Source: Janthinobacterium agaricidamnosum NBRC 102515 = DSM 9628
GTDB taxonomy: Bacteria > Pseudomonadota > Gammaproteobacteria > Burkholderiales > Burkholderiaceae_D
Direction: 5' to 3'
Assembly (NCBI RefSeq): GCF_000723165.1
Contig: NZ_HG322949.1
Span: 95,352 to 159,351 of the forward strand
Length of the DNA: 64,000 nt
Part shown: piece after piece, positions 38,089 through 47,341 of the stretch
How positions within the stretch are numbered: position 1 is the stretch's first letter
Layout of the letters: every line of letters begins with the position of its first letter
Translations under genes and position numbers: made by a program
Notes under the pieces: generated by a model
The model's input: only the letters and a program-made list of their open reading frames with translations
The model's database searches: none
What the model was told of the DNA's origin: nothing

Positions 38089-40830
38089 TCAGAACTTGTA
38101 GCTGCCGGTCAGGTAGAACGAACGCATGGTCGGATCTGCGTAACGCGGATCGAAACCGACCTGGTGGCCCGACGACGCGCGCAGCGACAGCGGCGGTTCG
38201 ACGTTCAGCAGGTTTTTGATACCGCCGCGCACCGAGAATTTCTCGTTGATCACGTAACGGCCTTGCCAGTCGACGGTGGTGTAGGAAGGTACTTCCAGGC
38301 GGATGTCTTCAAACTTGTTCGTGCTCAGGTTCAACACCGTTGCCGACGCATCGGTATAACCGTTGCGGTAGCTGATGATGACCGAGTTGGTCAGCTTGCC
38401 GCTTTCCAGCGACAGGTTGATCTTGAACAAGTCGCGGAACGTCACTTCATCGGTGATGCCGAAGAAGTTCATATTGTTGGTCCACTGATCCTTGGTGCCC
38501 GGCACGGTGTAGTCGGCGCGCAGCATGTGGGTGCCGCTGACGTTGGCCGTGAAGTTGCCGAAGTCGGTTTTTTGACGCACCGTCATGTCCCAGTCGATGC
38601 CGCGGTTATGCTTCTGGCCGATGTTCAGCGACAGTTTTTTGAAGGCATAATAAGGCAAGCCGGTGGTCGGCTCGACGTAGGTGCCGAACAGTTCGCTGTA
38701 CAGGGCCGGGTTGCTGAACGCCTGGGTTTCGCTGACTGCCGATACCGCGTCGGTGATTTTCACGTCCCACAGGTCGGCGCCGAACGAGAATGCCGAGCTT
38801 GGTTCTATACGGAAACCGTAGGTGTATTGCTTCGATTTTTCCGGGCGCAGGTTTTCGTTACCGCCAGCCAATTGGTTGTACTGGGTTTGCGACGAACGGC
38901 ATTTTACATCGCCTGGGAATGGGCAATTCCATGGCTTGGCGGTGAAGCCGTTATTGACCAGCGGCTGGCCGATATCGAGCATGCTCGGCGCCTTGAAGCC
39001 GGTGCCGTAGGAACCGCGGAACAACAGGGTCTGTACCGGCTGCCAGCGGGCCGACACCTTGTAGGTGCTGGCGTGCTGGTCCTTGCCCATCTTGGTGTTG
39101 GTAATACCGTTGTCGATCGCCGACACGCTGTCGTAACGGCCGCCCAGGGTCACTTCCACGGTCTTGCTCAGCGGCGCCAGCAACTCGGCGAACACGCCGT
39201 AGGTTTTGCGGCTCAGGTCGTAGGCTGGCGAGGTGTTGAAGTTGTAGATGGTGTCGCTGTTGGCGGCCGCGTCCGGCGATTGTTCGTACTTGTATTCACG
39301 GTAATCGCCGCCGATACCGAGGCTGGCTTTGCCGCCTGGCAGCGCAAAGACTTCACGCGAACCATGGCTGTCGATCGCGCGCATGGTGGTCGATGCGGTA
39401 CGGATCGAACCGTTGAATTGCGAGCCAGGAATCAGCGCCTGGATTTCCGCGGACTGGCTGCCGGTCGGGGTGAACGGATTAAACAGCGGATTGTTGATAA
39501 TCGCCCTGAAGTCGTCGTTTTTCGCGTAGCCGCCGATATAACGCTCGTCGATCGCGTTTTGCGACCAGGTCAGGCCGCTTTCAAAGTTCCACTCGCCGAT
39601 TTCCCCTTCCACGCCCAGCACCAGGTGCTTGGTGTCGGTGATGCTGTTGCTGGCGCGCAGGCCCCAGTCGGTCATGCGGTAATTGGCGCTGACACTTTTC
39701 AATTTCGCTTCCTGCTCCGGTGTCAGGTATGGCTTGATGTAGGTGTTGTACAGCGCGCTGCCTTTGGCGATCGGAATCGCTACCGGATTGGCGGCGATGC
39801 GCGCGGTCAGGTCGTAACGCGACAGGGCCACTTCGGCGAACGCCGACAGGCTGTCCGAAATTTTGTAGGTGCCGCGGGTGAACAGGCTGTCGCGCTTCGA
39901 TTCAGGCAACATCTCGACGGTGCCGCCGGTGTCGTAGCCGCAAGCCTTGTTATTGCTCAGCGTGACGAACGCGTTCGGACCGCAATGACCGCTGGCGGCC
40001 AGGTAGGGCGTGAAGGCGATCGATGGATCGGCTTTTGCATCCTTGAATGCAACGGTTGCGCCCGCTGGCGACGACGAGGTGCTGGTGCGGTCGTAAATGT
40101 AGTTGGTGCCGCGCACGCTGAATGGAATGTACGACGAGCCCGAGAACGAGCGGTCGGTGGCGCGCAGTTTGGCCTGGTCGTCATGGCGGTACGACGCCAT
40201 GATGTTGAAGCGGTCGGTTTCCAGGTCGCCGAAACCGTAGGTGACGCTGGTGTTCCATGCATTGCCGCCGCCTTCTTGCGGTGCGGAATAGGTGGCGTCC
40301 ACCGTGCCGCCTTGCAGGTTTTTCTTCAGGATGAAGTTGATCACGCCGGCGATGGCGTCCGAGCCGTACAGCGCCGAAGCGCCGTCGGTCAGGATTTCAA
40401 CCCGTTCAACCGCGCTCATCGGAATGGCGTTCAGGTTGACGGTGGTGCCCGAGCCTTGTGGCGCGATGCGGCGGCCGTTCAGCAGCACCAGGGTGTAGTC
40501 TTCGCCGATGTCATGGATCGACGCGGTAGTGCGGCCGCCCGAGTTCGAACCGGCGGCCACTGCGCCGATGGTGAACCCTTGCATCGCAGGCAGGGCCTGG
40601 ATCAGTTCTGCAACCGACGTCGCGCCGGTACGGGCAATCGCTTCCTGCGACAGGCGTTGCACAGGCAACGCGCCTTCGACCGCGATACGTTTGATCGACG
40701 AGCCGGTGATTTCCACTTTTTGAACTTGCTCGTCGGCCGCCATCGTGTGGCCAGCCATGAATACGGTGCCTGCCAGTACCGTCAACGCCAGGCGTACTGA
40801 ACGCACGCCAATTTTTTCTTGAAATGCCAT
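38089..40830 (-). CDS. TonB-dependent outer-membrane receptor
   Basis: A 913-residue outer-membrane receptor: signal peptide to about 32 (ending HTMA), plug domain from VQKVEITGSSIKR through LLNGRRIAPQG and VERVEILTDGASALYGSDAI (the TonB-plug hallmark). A 22-strand barrel ends in the terminal Phe (GSYKF). The style of the plug resembles the large receptors of Xanthomonas and Oxalobacteraceae that take up carbohydrates or peptides. No partner transporter is adjacent, so the ligand is open. The start at 40830 is the only one yielding a signal peptide close to the N-terminus. Confidence 0.92.
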   Translation of the reverse strand: MAFQEKIGVRSVRLALTVLAGTVFMAGHTMAADEQVQKVEITGSSIKRIAVEGALPVQRLSQEAIARTGATSVAELIQALPAMQGFTIGAVAAGSNSGGRTTASIHDIGEDYTLVLLNGRRIAPQGSGTTVNLNAIPMSAVERVEILTDGASALYGSDAIAGVINFILKKNLQGGTVDATYSAPQEGGGNAWNTSVTYGFGDLETDRFNIMASYRHDDQAKLRATDRSFSGSSYIPFSVRGTNYIYDRTSTSSSPAGATVAFKDAKADPSIAFTPYLAASGHCGPNAFVTLSNNKACGYDTGGTVEMLPESKRDSLFTRGTYKISDSLSAFAEVALSRYDLTARIAANPVAIPIAKGSALYNTYIKPYLTPEQEAKLKSVSANYRMTDWGLRASNSITDTKHLVLGVEGEIGEWNFESGLTWSQNAIDERYIGGYAKNDDFRAIINNPLFNPFTPTGSQSAEIQALIPGSQFNGSIRTASTTMRAIDSHGSREVFALPGGKASLGIGGDYREYKYEQSPDAAANSDTIYNFNTSPAYDLSRKTYGVFAELLAPLSKTVEVTLGGRYDSVSAIDNGITNTKMGKDQHASTYKVSARWQPVQTLLFRGSYGTGFKAPSMLDIGQPLVNNGFTAKPWNCPFPGDVKCRSSQTQYNQLAGGNENLRPEKSKQYTYGFRIEPSSAFSFGADLWDVKITDAVSAVSETQAFSNPALYSELFGTYVEPTTGLPYYAFKKLSLNIGQKHNRGIDWDMTVRQKTDFGNFTANVSGTHMLRADYTVPGTKDQWTNNMNFFGITDEVTFRDLFKINLSLESGKLTNSVIISYRNGYTDASATVLNLSTNKFEDIRLEVPSYTTVDWQGRYVINEKFSVRGGIKNLLNVEPPLSLRASSGHQVGFDPRYADPTMRSFYLTGSYKF

Positions 40831-41380
40831 CTTTTTTTCTTGCTCCGATAGTAGTTTTAATAACGATGAACAACATGCGAGCAGCAATGAAGACCGCGCG
40901 GACAGGCCGGCTGATTGCTGTGCAGTAAGACCCTGTTTGGGGAGGGAATACGCCGCCTGCCGAGCGCCCTGATTTGACGGGTTCTCAGAAAAACGCCAGG
41001 TAGGGATAGGAATGGTATTGAGACAATGCTTTTATGGTATTGCAAAATAATTACGGCTCGCTCATCGTGGCAATCATTATGTAACGTGATACAAATTAAA
41101 TTAATGGTTTTTGTATAATATTTTTGTGTTAATCATAAATTACGAATAATATTTTACAAAATGCCACAATGAAAATTTAAATAACGGTGATTTTTATAAA
41201 AATATGAATTTATTTTTGTGCATTTTTGCAACAAGCTGTTAATTCATGCACTAATCAATGTCTGAAAAGATAAGTTGTAATGTGATGCCAATCAATAAAA
41301 AGGGTTTTTTGTAAAAAAAACGTTAATTAACAAGGATATTTCTATCATTTTGATAATTTTTTGCAGTATCAAAGGCGAAA
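40831..41380. other. AT-rich control region upstream of the TonB receptor
   Basis: About 550 bp with no supported gene, markedly AT-rich between roughly 41040 and 41360 against a GC-rich genome. It must contain the receptor promoter. No palindrome with a known regulator signature is evident. Confidence 0.5.
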
Positions 41381-41404
41381 AAAAACCCGCCGGGGCGGGT
41401 TTTT
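41381..41404 (-). terminator. Terminator of the asparaginase-like gene
   Basis: On the minus strand AAAAACCCGCC and GGCGGGTTTTT form a GC-rich hairpin followed by T residues, 33 bp after the gene end. Confidence 0.85.
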
Positions 41405-41436
41405 GACGCTCGTCGCGCAGTGGCCGGCGCGACGTT

Positions 41437-41922
41437 TCACAAGGGCTGGAAGACGCCGGCGGCGCGGTTCTTTTGTACATTGTCCCACGCGAAAATCTGG
41501 CCATTCATGGCCACATACACGCCGGGCGGCAAGACTTGCGCGACGCCGCAGGCAAAGCCGAGGTTGAACAGCGCATCGGAATTATCGATCTCGTAGGGAA
41601 TCATGGCACCGGTCAGCACCACCGCCGCGGTCAGGCCGGCGCCGCCCAGCACTTGCGCGGTTTCGCGCATGGTGTCGGTGCCGTGGATGATGACGATCGC
41701 CTTTTCGCTGGCGGCGCGGCACGATGCCAGCACGCGCTGGCGGTCGGCGTCCTGCATGTCGAGCGAATCGAGCAGCGGCAATTGTTCCAGCGCGACGGGC
41801 GCGGTCATGCGTGCGCGCGCGATGGCGGCCGGCAGATGGCTGTCGGAAAAGCCCAGCGTGCCGTTCAATTCATTGTAGTGTTTATCGAAAGTACCGCCAG
41901 TGGCGAGGATGCGCAATGTCAT
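41437..41922 (-). CDS. Single-domain asparaginase-like protein
   Basis: A 161-residue protein equal to the N-terminal domain of type I/II asparaginases. It has the first catalytic Thr in ATGGTFDK (near residue 10) and the second Thr-Asp pair in IIHGTDTMRETA (near 80). The C-terminal domain is absent, and the family exists widely in this short form. Whether it hydrolyses asparagine or another amide is not known to me. No signal peptide is visible. Confidence 0.8.
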   Translation of the reverse strand: MTLRILATGGTFDKHYNELNGTLGFSDSHLPAAIARARMTAPVALEQLPLLDSLDMQDADRQRVLASCRAASEKAIVIIHGTDTMRETAQVLGGAGLTAAVVLTGAMIPYEIDNSDALFNLGFACGVAQVLPPGVYVAMNGQIFAWDNVQKNRAAGVFQPL

Positions 41923-42079
41923 GATGAAGTCACAAGGTCAGTGGAGAAGAAAGAACATGATAACGTGAAGCGCCGTGTGCATGCTATCGATCAATGATAT
42001 GGCAGCTTGTCCGCCACGGTCTGGAAACTTCGGCGAACTGTGGTTACACTAGCTGTCCGACTGTCTGCCTGATCATCGT

Positions 42080-42838
42080 ATGAAAACGCTTGCGCCCGGT
42101 ACCGTCATTTTCCATCGCCATCGCGGTTACGGCGTGATCACGTCCGTCAACTTGCTGACCGGCTGGATCGCCGCCCGTTTCGGCAGCGAATCGCGCACGC
42201 TGGACTTGAACCTGTCGACCGACGACGTGCAATACGCCGACGGCGAAGCGATCCTGTTCCGCCGCGCGCCGCCCGACCGCATGCCGCATGCGCGCCTGAT
42301 GGCGATGGTGCGCGAATTGCACAGCGCCGGCTATCAGCGCTTGTACCTGTATTCGTGGCCGAAACCGTCCGGCCTGCACTGGCGCTGGCACTTGTTCGCC
42401 GGTCCGCGCGACTGGATGCAGCGGCCGTGGCGCGAAGGCTGGTATGGCTCGGGCGCCGACTACAACGTCAATCCGGTGATGGGCTGGGGCGACACCCCGG
42501 GCGCGACGAGTGCCGAACTGATCGATGCCTTGGCGCGCTTCGACCCGCAAGGATTGGCGCAGGCGCTGGGCCGCGACGAAGACCACGCTGCCTGGTTCGC
42601 CGGCGTGTGCGACGCCTTGTTGCCGAACTATATGTACAGCCTCGACATGCAGCAGCCGCCCGGCGCGCCGCTGCAAGACATGCCGCCGGTGCCGGTGGTC
42701 GGCGTGCGCGCCAAGTTGCCGCCATACAATGGCCCGGTGCTGCCGTGGCCGCCTGGCTGGGCCGGCCTGTGGAGCCGGCCGCATAGGATGCCGGCGCCGG
42801 CCATCAACCTGACCGGCACGCCCGCCGAATTAAAATAA
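42080..42838 (+). CDS. Conserved hypothetical protein, Trp/Pro-rich
   Basis: A 252-residue protein I do not recognise. The first ~55 residues (APGTVIFHRHRGYGVITSVN) read like a small beta-barrel resembling a CarD/Tudor-type fold. The middle is rich in Trp (GLHWRWHLFAGPRDWMQRPW, WYGSGADYNVNP), the end rich in Pro. No signal peptide or membrane segment is evident. The codon pattern fits the neighbouring genes, so I take it as real. Function is not assigned. Confidence 0.7.
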   Translation: MKTLAPGTVIFHRHRGYGVITSVNLLTGWIAARFGSESRTLDLNLSTDDVQYADGEAILFRRAPPDRMPHARLMAMVRELHSAGYQRLYLYSWPKPSGLHWRWHLFAGPRDWMQRPWREGWYGSGADYNVNPVMGWGDTPGATSAELIDALARFDPQGLAQALGRDEDHAAWFAGVCDALLPNYMYSLDMQQPPGAPLQDMPPVPVVGVRAKLPPYNGPVLPWPPGWAGLWSRPHRMPAPAINLTGTPAELK

Positions 42839-42960
42839 CAGCACCTGACAAAACATCCATGGCAGCGTTGCATGGCCTTGTCGACCATTGGTACTGCCTA
42901 CGACAATGCACCTTGCCCTGAACGTTTTGCCAGACGCTCTACATCTTTTTAAATAAACCT

Positions 42961-43959
42961 TTAATTTCTACCGTTTTCCAGCGCTTCCGGATTGAGCAGC
43001 TTGCTGCATTTGCCGTGCGCAAAATCGACGATATTCTGGAATGCGATGCGGAAATACAGCTCGTAGCTGTCGCGCTCCACATAACCCAGGTGCGGCGTGG
43101 CCAGCACGTTCGGCATGCGCAGCAGCGGCGAGCCGGCCGGCAGCGGTTCGTCGGTGAAGACATCCAGCGCGGCGGCGCCCGGTTTACCGTGCTGCAAGGC
43201 CGCCTCCAGCGCGCCATCGGCCACCAGTTCGGCCCGGCTGGTATTGACCAACAAGGCCGACGGTTTCATACGTGCCAGGTCTTGCGCCGTCACCAGCCCG
43301 CGGGTCGCATCGACCAGGCGCAGGTGCAAGGTCAGCACATCGGCCTGCTCGAAAAATTCCTCGCGCGAGCTTGCCGCCGTGTCGCCGTTGGCGAGCGCCG
43401 CATCCAGGCTGCCCTGGCGTCCCCATACCAGGATCTTCATGCCGAAGGCGCGCCCGTAGCCGGCGATCAACTGGCCGATCTTGCCGTAGCCCCAGATGCC
43501 CAGCGTGCGGCCCTTGAGCACGCTGCCCAGCGTATTGAACGGTTGCTCGATCGACACGGTTTGCCACAAACCATCCTTCAAATGATTGGCGTACGGCACG
43601 ATCTTGCGTTGCGCCGCCATGATCAGTGCCCACGTCAGTTCGGCCGGCGCGGTCGGCGAACCGGCGCCTTCGGCAATCGCGATGCCCAGCTCGGTCGCCG
43701 CATCGACATCGATGTGGCCGCTGACCTTGCCGGTTTGCGAAATCAGCTTCAGGTTCGGCAATCGGGACAGCAGCATGCGGTTAAAACTGCTGCGTTCGCG
43801 TATCAGCACCAGTGCGTCGAAACCGGCCAGGCGGATCGCCAGCTGGCCGGCGCCGCGGCTGGAATTATTGAACACTTTGACGTCGTGCCCATCCAATAAT
43901 TTGAAACAATCCAGGTGACGGACTGCATCCTGGTAATCGTCGAGAATGGCAATTTTCAT
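42961..43959 (-). CDS. D-2-hydroxyacid dehydrogenase (NAD-dependent, PGDH-like)
   Basis: A 332-residue oxidoreductase: NAD-binding GIWGYGKIGQLIAGYGRAFG (near 150) and the catalytic Arg in VNTSRAELV. The Glu is in VFTDEPLPAGSP and the His in ATPHLGYVERD. These give the Arg-Glu-His set of the D-specific 2-hydroxyacid dehydrogenases. It resembles phosphoglycerate dehydrogenase but lacks a C-terminal ACT domain, so the natural substrate is unclear. The start at 43959 (MKIAILDDYQ) is typical of the family; the frame remains open 31 codons upstream. Confidence 0.88.
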   Translation of the reverse strand: MKIAILDDYQDAVRHLDCFKLLDGHDVKVFNNSSRGAGQLAIRLAGFDALVLIRERSSFNRMLLSRLPNLKLISQTGKVSGHIDVDAATELGIAIAEGAGSPTAPAELTWALIMAAQRKIVPYANHLKDGLWQTVSIEQPFNTLGSVLKGRTLGIWGYGKIGQLIAGYGRAFGMKILVWGRQGSLDAALANGDTAASSREEFFEQADVLTLHLRLVDATRGLVTAQDLARMKPSALLVNTSRAELVADGALEAALQHGKPGAAALDVFTDEPLPAGSPLLRMPNVLATPHLGYVERDSYELYFRIAFQNIVDFAHGKCSKLLNPEALENGRN

Positions 43960-44319
43960 GATGTTTTTGGTGTGGTTGGCCGATTTTAAATGGTTTTTCG
44001 TAGGGAAATAACAGGATAAATCAAATACGGAATAGCCTACTACATTACTCAACCAATATTCCTACATTTTTGCTCGTGACGCTGATTGACGGGTGTACAA
44101 TCGCCGGCAATTTTTAGAATTCGAAGTATGAGTTCACGCAACAGGTTCCACCAGCCCGGCCATATCATCGGGGGGAGCGCCCAGCGCGCAAACGACACGA
44201 CCGCCGTACCGCCGATACCCCATTCGACCCCGAATGGCGACACGCGCAAGCCACAAGCTGACGACGATCCTGCCCTGCCGGAACCGCAGCAGATTTCTTT
44301 TATTGGCATTGGAGGTACT

Positions 44320-46191
44320 ATGAATCAGCCCGTGATGGGTGGCGTCGCCACACTCAACGTCCCAGCATATATTAAACAACAGAAACTGATCAATTGGGTC
44401 GCGGAAATCGCGGCCCTGACCAAGCCTGAACGCATTTACTGGTGCGACGGTTCGCAGGAAGAATACGACCGCCTGTGCGCCCAGATGGTTGCCAGCGGCA
44501 CCATGACAAAGCTGAACCAGGAAAAGCGTCCGAATTCCTACCTGGCCTGCTCCGACCCGACCGACGTGGCGCGCGTCGAAGACCGCACCTTCATCTGCAC
44601 GAGCAACAAGGAAGACGCCGGCCCGACCAATAACTGGACCGCACCGGCCGACATGCGCAACACCCTGAACGGCCTGTTCGACGGCTGCATGAGCGGCCGC
44701 ACCATGTACGTCGTGCCATTCTCGATGGGTCCGCTGGGTTCGCCGATCGCCCATATCGGCGTGGAACTGTCCGATTCGCCTTACGTCGCCGTCAACATGA
44801 AAATCATGACGCGCATGGGCCGCGCCGTCTACGACGTGCTCGGTAGCGACGGCGATTTCGTGCCGTGCGTGCACACCGTCGGCGCGCCGTTGAGCGCCGG
44901 CCAGCCCGACGTCAAATGGCCGTGCAATCCGACCAAATACATCGTCCACTTCCCGGAAACCCGCGAAATCTGGTCCTACGGTTCGGGTTACGGCGGCAAC
45001 GCCTTGCTGGGCAAGAAATGCTTCGCGCTGCGCATCGCATCGAACATGGGTTACCAGGAAGCGCAAGCGCCGGGCAACAAAGCGGGCTGGCTGGCCGAGC
45101 ACATGCTGATCCTCGGCGTCGAAGCGCCGAACGGCAAGAAACATTACGTCGCAGCAGCCTTCCCATCGGCTTGCGGCAAGACCAACTTCGCCATGCTGAT
45201 TCCGCCGGCCAGCTTCAACGGCTGGAAAGTGAGCACCATCGGCGACGACATCGCCTGGATCAAGCCGGGCGCCGATGGCCGCCTGTACGCGATCAATCCG
45301 GAAGCCGGTTATTTCGGCGTGGCGCCGGGCACCAATGAAAAAACCAATTTCAACTGCATGGCGTCGATGCGTGACAACACCATCTTCACCAACGTCGCGC
45401 TGACCGACGACGGCGACGTGTGGTGGGAAGGCTTGACCAAGGAAGCGCCGAGCCACCTGATCGACTGGCAAGGCAAGGACTGGACCCCGGCCAGCGGCAC
45501 CAGGGCGGCCCATCCGAATGCGCGCTTCACCGTTGCGGCAACCCAGAATCCCGTCATCGACGCGGCCTGGGACGACCCGGCCGGCGTGCCGATCTCGGCC
45601 TTCATCTTTGGCGGCCGCCGCTCGACCACGGTGCCGCTGGTGACCGAAGCGCGCAACTGGGTCGAAGGCGTCTACATGGCCGCCACCATGGGTTCCGAAA
45701 CCACCGCCGCCGCCGCCGGCCAGATGGGCGTGGTGCGCCGCGACCCGTTCGCCATGCTGCCATTCATCGGCTATAACATGAGCGACTACTTCCAGCACTG
45801 GCTGGACATCGGCGAGAAAGTCGCCGCGATCAATCCAGCCACGCTGCCGAAGATTTATTGCGTCAACTGGTTCCGCACCGACGAAGCAGGCAAGTTCGTC
45901 TGGCCTGGTTTTGGCGACAATATGCGCGTGCTGAAATGGATGCTGGAACGCATAGAAGGCAGCGGCGGCGGTATCGAAAACCTGTTCGGCACCACGCCGG
46001 CCTTCGGCGACTTGAACTGGGACGGCTTGCCATTCACGCAGGAACAATTCGACACCATCACCTCGATCGACAAGGCGGCCTGGCGGGAAGAATTGGCATT
46101 GCATACCGAGCTGTTTGAAAAGCTGGCATACCATCTGCCGAAAGCATTGGCGGACAACAAGGCCAAGCTGGAAAAACGCCTGGCCGAGTAA
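44320..46191 (+). CDS. pckG: Phosphoenolpyruvate carboxykinase (GTP)
   Basis: A 623-residue GTP-dependent PEPCK, converting oxaloacetate and GTP to phosphoenolpyruvate, GDP and CO2 for gluconeogenesis. Clear motifs are the substrate-binding [14 protein letters not shown] (near 230), kinase-1 P-loop [14 protein letters not shown] (near 285) with the active Cys, and the metal-site GDDIAWI. The R-loop and later [12 protein letters not shown] are also present. GGAGGT lies four bases before the ATG at 44320, the best ribosome site in the window, which outweighs the long open frame running 78 codons upstream. Confidence 0.97.
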   Translation: MNQPVMGGVATLNVPAYIKQQKLINWVAEIAALTKPERIYWCDGSQEEYDRLCAQMVASGTMTKLNQEKRPNSYLACSDPTDVARVEDRTFICTSNKEDAGPTNNWTAPADMRNTLNGLFDGCMSGRTMYVVPFSMGPLGSPIAHIGVELSDSPYVAVNMKIMTRMGRAVYDVLGSDGDFVPCVHTVGAPLSAGQPDVKWPCNPTKYIVHFPETREIWSYGSGYGGNALLGKKCFALRIASNMGYQEAQAPGNKAGWLAEHMLILGVEAPNGKKHYVAAAFPSACGKTNFAMLIPPASFNGWKVSTIGDDIAWIKPGADGRLYAINPEAGYFGVAPGTNEKTNFNCMASMRDNTIFTNVALTDDGDVWWEGLTKEAPSHLIDWQGKDWTPASGTRAAHPNARFTVAATQNPVIDAAWDDPAGVPISAFIFGGRRSTTVPLVTEARNWVEGVYMAATMGSETTAAAAGQMGVVRRDPFAMLPFIGYNMSDYFQHWLDIGEKVAAINPATLPKIYCVNWFRTDEAGKFVWPGFGDNMRVLKWMLERIEGSGGGIENLFGTTPAFGDLNWDGLPFTQEQFDTITSIDKAAWREELALHTELFEKLAYHLPKALADNKAKLEKRLAE

Positions 46192-46207
46192 GCTGGAGTG
46201 ACCTCGG

Positions 46208-46247
46208 AAAACGGCGCGTCGTGCAATAGCATGACGCGCCGTTTTTT
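46208..46247 (+). terminator. Rho-independent terminator of pckG
   Basis: AAAACGGCGCGTC and GACGCGCCGTTTT form a 13-bp stem with a 12-base loop followed by T residues. Confidence 0.9.
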
Positions 46248-46280
46248 CGTCTGTACCCGGTCCGAAATTGCTTTGATTGA

Positions 46281-47171
46281 TTATTTGATGCGCTTCAAGT
46301 CATCCAGCGAAAACCATAATTCCTTGCGCGTCACGGGGGTTTCGACCGGCAGCAATGGATTGACGAGTTCGATGACGTGCCGTTTTTCGAGATTGGCATC
46401 CTTGATCAGCTTGCCGTAATGCTCGTAAAACAGTTTGTCGAAAGTACCGTCCTCCATCGCGATTTCCAGGCCGCGCCGTATCGTTTCAGCCAGTTTGGTA
46501 TTTTTGCGGTTGACGAAAAAATAGTCGGCGCTGCGATAATGCAACACCAGGTAGGGATCGATGTCCAGGCCCCGGTAGTGGTCCAGTTCGGCCCAGATTT
46601 CCGGCAAGGAGCGCGGCACGTAATCGAGCCGGTCCAGGTTCAGCATGGTGAACAGGCTGTTGTAATGGGCTACCGTCGAGACCAGCAAGCCATTGTCGCG
46701 CAAGATGACGGTATCGGGCCAGTCATGGCCTTGGGCAACCCGGAACGGCAGCAAGTCGTGCAAGGTCCTGACGTCGCGCAGGCGTTCGCGCTGGCCAGCC
46801 TTGATCAGCAGCAGGCGCCAGCCGACCAAGCCCTTGGTGATCGGTATCCGGATCGGCAATAACTTCTCTTCGCGTTCCTTGGTGGTGACGCCGGCGATGA
46901 CGTCGAGCTTGCCGTTACCCATGGCCAGTTCCAACACCGAGCGGTTTTGCAGCATGTTCAGCGGATTTCGTTCCACCGTATCGCGGCTGCCGGCTTTCTT
47001 GAGCACCAGCCGCAATAAATTGAGGGAATAATTGCCGCGCTCATCGTCGGCCGTTTCCGGACTGGGGAAATACAGCGTCGCCGCCTGGGCGGCATGCAGC
47101 ACGCCCAGCAATAAGCAGGCCGCGACGACTCCGTACCAGGTAGTGGAGCGGGACCGGCTTTTTTGAAACAT
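46281..47171 (-). CDS. Periplasmic solute-binding-like protein, orphan
   Basis: A 296-residue exported protein: signal peptide to about 30 (ending HAAQA), then a two-lobed fold of the SBP_bac_3 type with weak conservation (GNGKLDVIAGVTTKERE, ETIRRGLEIAMEDGTFDKLF). It is a distant relative of the protein at 33231. There is no transporter partner. It may be a sensor-type or vestigial binding protein; the ligand is unknown. Confidence 0.7.
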   Translation of the reverse strand: MFQKSRSRSTTWYGVVAACLLLGVLHAAQAATLYFPSPETADDERGNYSLNLLRLVLKKAGSRDTVERNPLNMLQNRSVLELAMGNGKLDVIAGVTTKEREEKLLPIRIPITKGLVGWRLLLIKAGQRERLRDVRTLHDLLPFRVAQGHDWPDTVILRDNGLLVSTVAHYNSLFTMLNLDRLDYVPRSLPEIWAELDHYRGLDIDPYLVLHYRSADYFFVNRKNTKLAETIRRGLEIAMEDGTFDKLFYEHYGKLIKDANLEKRHVIELVNPLLPVETPVTRKELWFSLDDLKRIK

Positions 47172-47300
47172 CTTGATTCTCCCGCAAAGGTCGTCAAGCT
47201 CGCCGCAACTGAGGAACTGAACTCTAGCTGATGGTAAAGTCAGTTAATACCGGCGTCAATATTTCTTTTTATCTATTAAATCAGGCTACTTTTTGCTATT

Positions 47301-47335
47301 CCCGCCCCGGGCCAGCTTGCCGTGCCCGGGGCGGG
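47301..47335 (-). terminator. Strong GC hairpin after uvrA
   Basis: CCCGCCCCGGG and CCCGGGGCGGG form an 11-bp perfect stem just beyond the uvrA stop. It has no T run on the minus strand, so it may be a weak or 3'-protecting terminator. Confidence 0.5.
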
Positions 47336-47341
47336 CGGCCA

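Noticed and set aside
38005..40800. A 931-codon open frame on the plus strand
   Set aside because: Shadow of the TonB receptor; the minus strand has the signal peptide, plug and terminal Phe.
44086..44319. An N-terminal extension of pckG by 78 codons
   Set aside because: GGAGGT at ideal distance before the ATG at 44320 and normal family length argue against it.
44134..46134. A 666-codon minus-strand frame
   Set aside because: Antisense of pckG, which is unambiguous.
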